From NCBI GenBank assembly GCA_003021045.1, contig PXRN01000006.1, positions 1 to 64,000 of the forward strand: DNA of 64,000 bases. The letters run 5' to 3'. The notes under the pieces were generated by a model. The model saw only the letters and a program-made list of their open reading frames with translations. It was not told the DNA's origin and ran no database searches. The stretch comes from Halobacteriales archaeon QS_4_69_34 (GTDB lineage Archaea; Halobacteriota; Halobacteria; Halobacteriales; Halococcaceae). Position 1 is the stretch's first letter. The number at the start of each line of letters is the position of its first letter. Position numbers and translations under genes: made by a program. This document shows positions 32,470 to 40,252 of this stretch, one piece after another.

Positions 32470-32939
32470 GTAGGCGGGTCGGCGAATCGCTCCTCCGGGG
32501 CGTCATCGAGGGGGCCGGTCGCCTCTGGGGACAGGCCCAAGAGCGCCGCCCGCTCCCGGCCGACCTGCTCGAAAGCGAGGACGCCTACCTCGCCGTCTTC
32601 GACGCACCGGGCGTGCGCGCGAGCGACGTGCAGGTGCGTTATACCGACGGCGAGCTGTTCGTCCGGCTCGACCGCGCCCGCGAGCATCGCGAGGGCTTCG
32701 AGATGCGCGCACCCGGCCGCGGGCTCGCCCTCGACGGCCGCGTCGCGCTTCCCGAAGACGCGCGGGTCGATCCCGACGGGGCGACGGCGACGCTGACGAC
32801 CGACGGGGCGCTTCGGGTCGAGCTCCCGAAAGCCGACGAGCCGACCGGGGAATCGATCCACATCTCGGCGGAAACTGCCACCGACGTCGGGGAGAGCGAA
32901 ACCGCTACGAGCGGCGTCGACACCGAGAACGAGGGGTAA
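32466..32939 (+). CDS. Hsp20/alpha-crystallin-like protein
   Basis: The 157-residue small heat-shock-type protein has a basic/amphipathic lead (1-27), an alpha-crystallin-like beta domain (about 32-122: DLLESEDAYLAVFDAPGV, then RVALPEDARVDPDGATATL and GALRVELPK) and an acidic Thr/Ser/Glu tail without an obvious I-x-I motif. It probably binds unfolding proteins. It is translationally coupled to the zinc-ribbon protein upstream and convergent, with no gap, with the NUDIX gene. Confidence 0.87.
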   Translation: MSRRVGESLLRGVIEGAGRLWGQAQERRPLPADLLESEDAYLAVFDAPGVRASDVQVRYTDGELFVRLDRAREHREGFEMRAPGRGLALDGRVALPEDARVDPDGATATLTTDGALRVELPKADEPTGESIHISAETATDVGESETATSGVDTENEG

Positions 32940-33575
32940 TCACACCGGGAAGTCGGCGTCGGGGCCGACGACCCGATCGGGCTCGTCGGGGACGCGCCAG
33001 TCGGTCGTGAGCTCGAGCAGCTGGACGAGGATGCGCGCCGTCGCCCCCCAAACGACGTAGCCGTCGACACGGAAGAAGTGCAGGCGGATCTCGCCGTAGT
33101 AGGGGTGATCGCGGCGCTCGGAGTCGTAGTTCTCGGGATCGGTGAGCGCCGCCACCGGGAGGACGGCCACCTCGGCGACCTCGCGCTCGTCGGGGACGTA
33201 CTCGCGGTCGGCGACGCGGGCGACGAACGGTCGGACGGCGTAGCGCGTGATCGTCCGGATGTCGTCGAGCCGGCCCACCACCGCCGCCTCGTCGGGCCGG
33301 AGGCCGATCTCCTCGTTCGCCTCCCGGAGCGCGGTCGCCTCCAGATCGCGATCTTCGGGCTCGCGCCCGCCGCCCGGGAAGCTCATCTGGCCGGGGTGCT
33401 CGCCGAGGTGCTCTGCGCGCTTGGTGAACAGCAGGTGGTGGGACCCGGCGGCCTCCGTCCGCGTCGGGGACGCGACACCGTCGCTGCGGGTGATGACGGG
33501 CGCGAGCACCGCCGCGTCGCGCTCCTCGTCCTCGACCGCCACCGCGGCGTGGCGATCTACCCCCGCCAGATCCAT
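32940..33575 (-). CDS. NUDIX hydrolase, CoA pyrophosphatase-like
   Basis: The 211-residue protein has the NUDIX box GGGREPEDRDLEATALREAN followed directly by EEIGL, i.e. G-x5-E-x7-R-E-x2-E-E-x-G. Just upstream is the HPGQMSFPGGG segment, close to the UPF0035 signature of coenzyme A diphosphatases, so it probably splits CoA derivatives or a similar nucleotide diphosphate. ATG 33575 is preferred to GTG 33596. Its end abuts the convergent Hsp20-like gene. Confidence 0.9.
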   Translation of the reverse strand: MDLAGVDRHAAVAVEDEERDAAVLAPVITRSDGVASPTRTEAAGSHHLLFTKRAEHLGEHPGQMSFPGGGREPEDRDLEATALREANEEIGLRPDEAAVVGRLDDIRTITRYAVRPFVARVADREYVPDEREVAEVAVLPVAALTDPENYDSERRDHPYYGEIRLHFFRVDGYVVWGATARILVQLLELTTDWRVPDEPDRVVGPDADFPV

Positions 33576-33599
33576 GGTTCGGGTACGGATTGCCACGCC

Positions 33600-34202
33600 T
33601 TAACCGGACCGGGAGCCGGACGACGTCCCGTTCGCGTCACCCACCACGGCATCGAGGCGCTCGCGCACGTCGCCGAGGTCGACCGGAGCCCACGCCTCGA
33701 CCTCGTAGCTCGCGTCGAGCAGCTGGGCCACGCGCTCGGCCTCGCCCGCCGCGAGCGCCCGCGCGGCCTCGGCCCGGAGTCGCTCCTCGACCACCTCGCC
33801 GAGCGCCGCCGGGTCCGGATCGCGGGGCTCGACGGCGAGGATGTGCGGGAGGTCCGCCGCGCCCGCCGGCAGCGTCGGGAACGCCGCCGGCCCCGCCGCG
33901 AGCAGCGTCCCGTCGCCGAGCTCGTCGGGCGCGACCGGCGCGTACGCTCCCTCCCACCCCTCGCCGGCGTCGTGGTCGTCGGTACCGCCCCCGGCCCCAG
34001 TTCCCGTTTCATCTCGGTCGCCGGCTCGCTCGAACGCGACGAGTCGGTAGGCGGCGACGGCCTCCGCGACCGCGTCGGTGGCGTCGACCGCCTCCTCGCC
34101 CCGCTTGAATGCGAGTTCGGCACACGCCCGCGACAGCTCCGTGAGGGCGAGCGCCCCGAACAGGTCGACGACGCCTGCGAGCTCGTCGTGGGAGAGCGCC
34201 AT
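33600..34202 (-). CDS. DUF7109-like haloarchaeal protein
   Basis: The 200-residue soluble acidic protein starts at ATG 34202: MALSHDELAGVVDLFGALAL, then LSRACAELAFKRGEE. It matches the haloarchaeal family annotated as DUF7109. A Gly/Asp/Thr-rich insertion lies in the middle (about residues 60-80). No enzyme motif is visible. The NUDIX gene follows 24 bases downstream on the same strand, suggesting an operon. Confidence 0.8.
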   Translation of the reverse strand: MALSHDELAGVVDLFGALALTELSRACAELAFKRGEEAVDATDAVAEAVAAYRLVAFERAGDRDETGTGAGGGTDDHDAGEGWEGAYAPVAPDELGDGTLLAAGPAAFPTLPAGAADLPHILAVEPRDPDPAALGEVVEERLRAEAARALAAGEAERVAQLLDASYEVEAWAPVDLGDVRERLDAVVGDANGTSSGSRSG

Positions 34203-34307
34203 CGCTCGATCGTCCGGCCCACCGCACATGGGGTTTCGGGCCGCGGTCGGTTCAGTGTGGTCTACGGGAGCCGGCGACCGGCGCGAACAGATCCCGTCGG
34301 ACGGGAC

Positions 34308-34930
34308 TCAGTAGCGCACGACCGGTTCGATCTCGGCGGGATCGGTCTCCTCGAAGGCCGCCCAGACGATCGAGCGCTTGTGGACCTCGTCCGCGCCGTC
34401 GACGATCCGGAACGCGCGGACGGCTTCGTAGAAATCCGCGAGCGGGAGGTCCCGGGAGATGCCGTTGCCGCCACAGCACTGCACCGCGGGGTCGACGGTC
34501 TCCTGGGCGACGCGTGCGGTGAACACCTTCGCCATCGCGACCTCGATGCGGGCCTCCGCGCCGCCGGCGATCTTCCCGGCGGCGTCCCTGACCATCGTCC
34601 GGGCGGCGTGGAGCTCGGTCTCGGCCTCCGCGACCGCGAAGCGCTGGGCCTGCTTCTCCGAGAGGGACTCGCCGAAGGCCTCCCGATCGGCCATGTAGGC
34701 CTTCGCCACGTCGAGCGCGCGCTCGGCCATCCACGAGAAGCGCATACAGTGGGTCAATCGTACGGGCCGAGGCGCTGCTGGGCGATCTGAAAGCCCGCGT
34801 TCTCCGCGCCCAGGAGGGCTTCCTCGGGCACGCGAACCCCGTCGTACTCGATCTCGGCGTGGGATTCCCGAACGTGGGTCTGGTCCAGATTGGGGAGCAG
34901 CGCTGTCCCGTGAATTACTCTACTCACGGC
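34308..34930 (-). pseudogene. decayed acyl-CoA dehydrogenase (C-terminal half, frameshifted)
   Basis: Two frames together read as one ACAD11-type acyl-CoA dehydrogenase C-terminal half. The first ends ESHAEIEYDGVRVPEEALLG and AGFQIAQQRLGPYD, then stops (34754-34756). The second resumes at about 34760 as RLTHCMRFSWMAERALDVAK and runs through GGNGISRDLPLADFYEAVRA to the stop at 34308. Joining them needs a one-base change near 34757-34766. The N-terminal part of the enzyme (roughly the first 240 residues) is absent: sequence upstream of about 34930 is less GC-rich and unrelated. The gene cannot make an active dehydrogenase. It lies beside an APH-family kinase, its usual partner. Confidence 0.82.
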
Positions 34931-35070
34931 CCTATTAGCGAGTTCTCTCGGCAGTAGAGGCTTCGAATCGTCCATCTCCGGAATCAGGTACGGGAAACCG
35001 AGGATCGCCGGCTAGTGCCTTGATGTCGCTACCGGACTTATCTGAACACGACCCTTCGCGGCACCCGTAG

Positions 35071-35144
35071 CTTTTCCTATCCCGACTGCGAACCCGGGTA
35101 GCAATGCTAGCGACCGATCTGCCGCGACCGATAGGAGGACGCCC
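35071..35144 (+). promoter_or_regulatory. promoter and leader with 14-residue upstream ORF and Shine-Dalgarno
   Basis: A TATA-like CTTTTCCTAT (35071-35080) is followed by an ATG at 35104, where a leaderless transcript would begin. That ATG opens a 14-residue frame (MLATDLPRPIGGRP) whose TGA overlaps the kinase ATG (35145-35148). A GGAGGA Shine-Dalgarno at about 35134-35139 precedes the kinase start. The arrangement suggests translational coupling through a leader peptide. Confidence 0.55.
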
Positions 35145-36239
35145 ATGAGCGACACCGAGGGCGCGAGCGACGCCGAGCAAGCGTACTTCGAGCGGATCGT
35201 CGACACCGAGGCTCTCGAAGCCTACTTCGCGGACCAGCTCGGCCCGGTCGATGAGTACGAGGTTCACCACCACCAGGAGGGCCACTCGAACGAGACGCTG
35301 TTCGTCACGTGGGGCGAGCGCGAACTCGTGATCCGGCGGCCCCCGCCGGGCGAGGTGGCCGACACCGCCCACGACGTGCTCCGGGAGTACCGGGTGATCG
35401 ACGCGCTCCAGGACACACAGGTCAGAGTGCCCCCGACGGTGCTCGCCTGCGAGGACCACTCGATCCTGGGCTCGGATTTCTACGTCATGGAGCGCGTCGG
35501 GGGCGACGTGCTGCGGGCCGAGGAACCCGAGCGCTTCGCCCGACCGGAGCACCGCGAGCGGATCGGCGCGGAGCTCGTCGACGGGCTCGCGGAGATCCAC
35601 GGCGTCGACTACGAGGCCGTGGGGCTGGCGGAGTTCGGCTACCCGCCGGGGTTCACCGAGCGCCAGGTCGAACGCTGGTCCGAGCAGCTCACGTGGGCCT
35701 TCTCCGTCACTGTAGAGGAGCGGGAGGTCCCCGTCCTCTACGACGTGATGGAGTGGCTCACCGAGAACGTGCCCGAGGACTCGCCGACGACGCTGGTCCA
35801 CGGCGACTACAAGCTCGACAACGTGCTGTTCGCGCCCGGGACGCCCCCGGAGATCGCGGCCGTCTTCGACTGGGAGATGAGCACGCTCGGCGACCCCTTC
35901 ACCGATCTGGGCTGGATGCTATCCTACTGGTGGGACGCGGACGACCCCGCCCCGCCCGCGTCGACCGACACGCTGGCGACGACGTTCATGGCCGACGAGG
36001 AGTACGCCACCCGGCGCGAGCTCGTCGAGCGCTACGAGGAGCTGACGGAACATGAGTTCGGACACGACCGCTTCTACCGTGCGCTCGCGGTCTACAAGCT
36101 CGCCGGCCTCGGGGAGATGTTCTTCCGACGCTACCTCGAAGGCAACTCCGACGACCCGATGTACCCGAAGATGGAATCCGGCGTCCCCGCGCTCGGCGAG
36201 CGCGCCATGCGGATCATCGAGGGCGAGGAGCCGCTGTAG
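35145..36239 (+). CDS. APH-family phosphotransferase (ACAD10/11 N-terminal domain-like)
   Basis: The 364-residue protein has a kinase-like fold: VIRRPPPGE near the nucleotide-binding lysine position, catalytic loop LVHGDYKLDNVLF (HGD-x3-DN) and the metal motif AVFDWEMSTLGDP. This branch matches the kinase domain fused to acyl-CoA dehydrogenase in eukaryotic ACAD10/11, where it phosphorylates 4-hydroxyacyl-CoA so the dehydrogenase half can use it. A decayed dehydrogenase lies just upstream on the opposite strand. The start at ATG 35145 has a Shine-Dalgarno and a short upstream frame. Confidence 0.9.
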   Translation: MSDTEGASDAEQAYFERIVDTEALEAYFADQLGPVDEYEVHHHQEGHSNETLFVTWGERELVIRRPPPGEVADTAHDVLREYRVIDALQDTQVRVPPTVLACEDHSILGSDFYVMERVGGDVLRAEEPERFARPEHRERIGAELVDGLAEIHGVDYEAVGLAEFGYPPGFTERQVERWSEQLTWAFSVTVEEREVPVLYDVMEWLTENVPEDSPTTLVHGDYKLDNVLFAPGTPPEIAAVFDWEMSTLGDPFTDLGWMLSYWWDADDPAPPASTDTLATTFMADEEYATRRELVERYEELTEHEFGHDRFYRALAVYKLAGLGEMFFRRYLEGNSDDPMYPKMESGVPALGERAMRIIEGEEPL

Positions 36240-36356
36240 ACACGCGGACGCTCCACTTTCACTCACGCCATATCCCCGCCAGCAGACACTGTCGGTGTGC
36301 GCTTCCGGCGACGTGGGCATCGACGGCGAGCGAGAGTCGGTCGTGCCCGTCGCCGG

Positions 36357-36881
36357 TCAGCCCCGGAGCCCGCGGTAGGCGTCGACCAGAGCGGGAGCGA
36401 GCCAGAGGGTCGCCACGGTGGCAAAGGAAGCCGCCAGCACCGCCGCGATCAGCACGTGGACCACCGGAGTGCCCGACCCGCTCGTCGGACCGAGCGCCGT
36501 CTGCACCAGCCGGAGCGTGACGATCACCAGCAGCCCGCCGCTGGCGAACAGCAGCAGATAGCCCAGGAGCGCGACGAGACGATCGCTCCAAGACGAGCCG
36601 GTCGCGGCCCCCGACTGCACCGTCGTCTCCGATCCGCCGGCCGCTTCGGGTTCGGTGGCCCCCGATCCGGCGGCTTCCGGTTCGGTGGTTTCGGATCCCG
36701 GGGAGTCGTCTACGGAGTCGCCCTCCGCCCCCGCTCTCGCGTCCGCCGACTCCGGGGTCGGCCCGGCCTCCCCGCCGAAGCGCCAGTCACCGTCGCTCGC
36801 CCCGTCTTCGCCGCCGTCAGTCGCCGCCGGCTCGCCGGCCGCGCCGTCGTCCGTCTCTTCCGGGCCCCGCACGCGTATCAC
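36357..36881 (-). CDS. acidic protein with two C-terminal membrane helices, unknown function
   Basis: The 174-residue product starts at GTG 36881. A TATA-like CATTAAACC (minus strand, about 36911-36919) lies about 30 bases upstream, which supports this start over longer in-frame options. Residues 1-95 are a Glu/Ala/Ser/Gly low-complexity segment with short near-repeats (EPEAAG). The C-terminus has two hydrophobic helices (about 103-125 and 140-162). I do not recognise it; it is presumably a cytoplasmic acidic tail on a two-helix membrane anchor. Confidence 0.65.
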   Translation of the reverse strand: MIRVRGPEETDDGAAGEPAATDGGEDGASDGDWRFGGEAGPTPESADARAGAEGDSVDDSPGSETTEPEAAGSGATEPEAAGGSETTVQSGAATGSSWSDRLVALLGYLLLFASGGLLVIVTLRLVQTALGPTSGSGTPVVHVLIAAVLAASFATVATLWLAPALVDAYRGLRG

Positions 36882-37082
36882 CGCATCTGACCGGCGTAGA
36901 CACACCACCGGTTTAATGCTATCGCCCCGGGGCAGCCCGGGTCTGGGGTCGGTGCGGTGCGCCATCGCGTCCGCACCGCTGTCGTCACCGCCGTTCGCGT
37001 TCGCCAGCGGGTACGGACGTCCCGTGGCGGGGCCGCCGTCGAAAGACGGTGTGGGCGTCACGGCGAGCCGTCCCCAGTGGAG

Positions 37083-37089
37083 TTAAGCC
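37083..37089 (+). promoter_or_regulatory. TATA-like box for the HAD/hydratase operon
   Basis: TTAAGCC starts 28 bases before ATG 37111, the usual spacing of a leaderless haloarchaeal promoter, and so decides for ATG 37111 over GTG 37105. Confidence 0.5.
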
Positions 37090-37110
37090 CCTTCCGCCGC
37101 CCTCGTGGGC

Positions 37111-39066
37111 ATGGAGTTCGGAGACATCGAGCGCGTCGCGGTGCTCGGCGCAGGGAGCATGGGCCACGGCATCGCCGAGGTGACCGCCGTCGCCGGCTAC
37201 TCGGTAGTGCTGCGCGACGTCGAGCAGGAGCTGGTCGATAGCGGCTACGAGGACATCGAGTGGAGCCTCGAAAAGCTCGCCGAGAAGGACCGTATCGACG
37301 AGTCGCCGGGGGACGTGCTCGCGCGGATCGAAACCGCCGTCGATCTGGACGAGGCCGTGGCGGAGGCCGACCTCGTGATCGAGGCCGCACCCGAGCGGAT
37401 GGAACTCAAAAAGGAACTCTACGCCGAGCTCGACGAGCTCGCGCCCCCCGAGGCGATCCTCGCGTCGAACACCTCCTCGCTCTCGATCACCGAGATCGCC
37501 AGCGCCACGGGAAGGGAAGAGCAGGTGGTCGGCACCCACTTCTTCAACCCGCCCGTCAAGATGGACCTCGTCGAAGTGATCTACGGCGCGGAGACGACCG
37601 ACGAGACGGCCGAAGCCGCCTACGAATTCGTCGAATCGATCGGCAAGACCCCCATCTACGTCCGCAAGGACGTCAACGGCTTCGTCGTCAACTCCGTCTT
37701 GGGTCCGTTCGGCGACGAGGCGGCGTGGATGGTCTCAGGAGGCGAGGCCACCATCCGGCAAGCCGACGCCGCGATGGTGCACGGGCGGGGCTACCCGATG
37801 GGGCCCTTCGAGCTCTCGGACATGACGGGCATCGACATCGGCTATCACGTCCGGAAGGAAGCCGGGAGGGAGGTGCCGCCGATCGTCAAGGAGAAGGTCG
37901 AAGCCGACGAGCTCGGACGCAAGACCGGAAAGGGCTACTACGACTACGAGGACGGCGACGGCCCGGACTACGAACCCGGCGACGGCGAGGGCTTCGACGC
38001 CCTCCGCGTGGAGGCGCGGATGGTCAACGAGGCCGCCAAACTGGTGGGCGACGACGTCGCCACCCCGGAGGCCATCGACACCGGAATGAGACTCGGCGCG
38101 GGCTTCCCGAAGGGGCCCTGCCGGCGCGCGGACGAGGAGGGCCTCGACAGGGTACTGGAGAAGCTCCGCGAGCTCCACGAGGCGACGAGCGAGGACCGCT
38201 ACGAGCCCGCCGCACACCTCGTCGAGCTCGTCGAAGCCGGGAAGACCGGCGAGGACGCCGGCGCGGGCTTTTTCGACTACGGCGGCGGGGGCGGCGAGCG
38301 CGACTACACCACGATCGAGCACGAGCTCGGCGACGACGGCCTCCTAGAGATCGTCCTCGACAGGCCCGAGCGGCTGAACGCGCTCAACCAGGATCTGATG
38401 GAGGAGGTCGTCCACCTGCTCGAACACACCCCGGTCGAGGACGTACGGTGTGTGACCTTCGAGGGGAGCGGCGACCGCGCGTTCTCGGCGGGCGCGGACA
38501 TCACGGGCTTTTCGGGCATCGACCCCCACGAAGTCGACGTCACGCCCGTGTTCACGACCGTCGACGAGTACCCCCGGCCGACGCTGGCGAAGATCGACGG
38601 CTACTGTCTGGGTGGCGGCCACGAGCTCGCACTGGCCTGTGACATGCGCGTCGCCACCGAGAGCTCGGAGTTCGGCTTCCCCGAGATCTCCCTCGGCCTG
38701 CTCCCGGGCGGCGGTGGCACACAACGGACGATCCGGATGCTCGGCGAGCCCCGCGCGAAGGAGCTCGTCCTCCGGGGCAACCGGATTTCGGCTGCACGGG
38801 CGGAGGAGTGGGGCCTCATCAACCGCGCCGTTCCGGAAGAGGAGTTCGAGGACGTGATCGAGGAGTTCGTCGCCGACCTCGTGGACGGGCCGCCCATCGC
38901 CATGAAGCTCGCCAAGCAGGTGATGAACGACGGGGCCGACGACGACCTCGACGCCGGGCTCCGCATGGAGTCACAGGCGTTCGGCATGCTACTGACGACC
39001 GACGACATGATGGAGGGCGCGGCGGCGTTCATGGAAGACCGCGAGCCCGAATTCGAGGGCAACTGA
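37111..39066 (+). CDS. fused 3-hydroxyacyl-CoA dehydrogenase / enoyl-CoA hydratase
   Basis: The 651-residue beta-oxidation enzyme starts with the HAD half: NAD motif GAGSMGHGIA at 13-22, SNTSSLSIT, the catalytic histidine segment GTHFFNPPVKMDLVEV, and a C-terminal HAD domain up to about 385. The enoyl-CoA hydratase half (about 390-651) follows, and unlike the crotonase-family protein at 19.3 kb it retains both catalytic glutamates (E505 in GGGHELAL, E525 in FPEISLG). It would hydrate enoyl-CoA and oxidise the 3-hydroxyacyl-CoA. The reversed order (HAD before ECH) differs from bacterial FadB. Its stop overlaps the thioesterase start by one base. Confidence 0.95.
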   Translation: MEFGDIERVAVLGAGSMGHGIAEVTAVAGYSVVLRDVEQELVDSGYEDIEWSLEKLAEKDRIDESPGDVLARIETAVDLDEAVAEADLVIEAAPERMELKKELYAELDELAPPEAILASNTSSLSITEIASATGREEQVVGTHFFNPPVKMDLVEVIYGAETTDETAEAAYEFVESIGKTPIYVRKDVNGFVVNSVLGPFGDEAAWMVSGGEATIRQADAAMVHGRGYPMGPFELSDMTGIDIGYHVRKEAGREVPPIVKEKVEADELGRKTGKGYYDYEDGDGPDYEPGDGEGFDALRVEARMVNEAAKLVGDDVATPEAIDTGMRLGAGFPKGPCRRADEEGLDRVLEKLRELHEATSEDRYEPAAHLVELVEAGKTGEDAGAGFFDYGGGGGERDYTTIEHELGDDGLLEIVLDRPERLNALNQDLMEEVVHLLEHTPVEDVRCVTFEGSGDRAFSAGADITGFSGIDPHEVDVTPVFTTVDEYPRPTLAKIDGYCLGGGHELALACDMRVATESSEFGFPEISLGLLPGGGGTQRTIRMLGEPRAKELVLRGNRISAARAEEWGLINRAVPEEEFEDVIEEFVADLVDGPPIAMKLAKQVMNDGADDDLDAGLRMESQAFGMLLTTDDMMEGAAAFMEDREPEFEGN

Positions 39067-39656
39067 TGGGGGGCTCCGAGTGCGTGCCGGAAGCCGAACG
39101 GAGCGAGCACGGCGGGGACGGCCCCGAGCGAACCGGCGAGTCGGAGCGAACGGACGGAGCCGAGCGGACGGGCGAGGCCGTGCGAGCGGACCGGGACGAC
39201 CGAGGGGAACAGGGCGAAGCGCTTGACCTCGATGGCCTCCGGCAGTTCGTGCGCGAGCACGGACTGTTCTCGTGGCTCGGGCTCGAACTCGAAGCGCTCG
39301 AACCCGGGTATGCGGTGCTCGCGGCGCCCTACGACGAGAAGATCACGAACCACGCCGAGGGCGGCGAGGACAACGTCCACGGTGGTATCGCGGCGACGCT
39401 GATCGACACCGCGAGCGGGTTCGCGCTACGGACGACCTTCGAGCAGCCCGAGCGCGCGGCGCTGACGACGACCGACCTGCACGTCTCCTACCTCCGGCCG
39501 GCGACGGACGACCTACGCGTCGAAGCCGAGGTCGTCAGGGCCGGTGGGTCGATGGGCGTCACCGAGGCGTCGGTCACGAGCACCGCGCCCGACGGGGAAA
39601 AAAGAGAGGTAGCCACCGGCAGCACGTCCTACCGGCTGTTCAGGGGTGAGCGATGA
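39066..39656 (+). CDS. PaaI-family hotdog thioesterase
   Basis: The 196-residue protein has a long acidic Arg/Glu/Thr-rich N-terminal extension (1-50), then a hotdog domain: FSWLGLELEALEPGYAVLAAP, the active-site loop ENVHGGIAATLIDTASGFA-like region (HGG at the helix start) and LHVSYLRPATDDLRVEAEVV. It would hydrolyse acyl-CoA thioesters, freeing CoA. It is coupled to the HAD/hydratase gene upstream and overlaps the MaoC gene downstream by four bases. Confidence 0.9.
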   Translation: MGGSECVPEAERSEHGGDGPERTGESERTDGAERTGEAVRADRDDRGEQGEALDLDGLRQFVREHGLFSWLGLELEALEPGYAVLAAPYDEKITNHAEGGEDNVHGGIAATLIDTASGFALRTTFEQPERAALTTTDLHVSYLRPATDDLRVEAEVVRAGGSMGVTEASVTSTAPDGEKREVATGSTSYRLFRGER

Positions 39657-40141
39657 CCGACGACGGCGACGCGGCGCGCGGTTCGGACGACGAAACGGCA
39701 GCGAGCATCTTCGCCGCGGTCGAGGTCGGCGACACCGACCGAACGGACGGGCGGACGCTCACGGAGGCGGACGTGGTGAACTTCGCGGGCGTGAGCGGCG
39801 ACTTCAACCACCTCCACACCGACGCCGAACGGATGGCCGCGTCGGACTTCGGCGAGCGGATCGTCCACGGGACGCTGGTGTTCTCGGTGATGACGGGTCT
39901 GCTCTGGCAGTCCCGGAGCGAGCGCGAGCGCGAGGCCGTCGTCGCGTTCTACGGCGTCGATTCGCTCCGCTTTCGCGCGCCGACGTTCATCGGCGATACG
40001 ATCCACGCCGAGGTCGAGGTCGGAGGGAAAAACGAGCGCGAGCACCCGATCGCCAGCGGCGTCGTCGAGTACGCCGTCGAGGTCGTCGATCAGGACGACC
40101 GGACCGTCCTGAGCTGCGAGCTGCTCTCGCTGGTCCGCTGA
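39653..40141 (+). CDS. MaoC-like acyl-CoA dehydratase
   Basis: The 162-residue hotdog protein has the R-hydratase signature: VSGDFNHLHTDAERMAASDF (Asp and His of the catalytic pair) and ERIVHGTLVFSVMTGLLW. It probably hydrates or dehydrates a 2-enoyl/(R)-3-hydroxyacyl-CoA. It starts at ATG 39653, overlapping the thioesterase stop, so the three genes make one acyl-CoA operon. Confidence 0.92.
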   Translation: MTDDGDAARGSDDETAASIFAAVEVGDTDRTDGRTLTEADVVNFAGVSGDFNHLHTDAERMAASDFGERIVHGTLVFSVMTGLLWQSRSEREREAVVAFYGVDSLRFRAPTFIGDTIHAEVEVGGKNEREHPIASGVVEYAVEVVDQDDRTVLSCELLSLVR

Positions 40142-40252
40142 CCGCTCGCCACGGCACGGACACGAGCCCACGTTTCCGAAGGCCACGGCCGCACCGATCA
40201 TCGGCCGCGCCATCGACTGCGTCGATCGACCGCCGGGCAGCCGCCGACCGTC

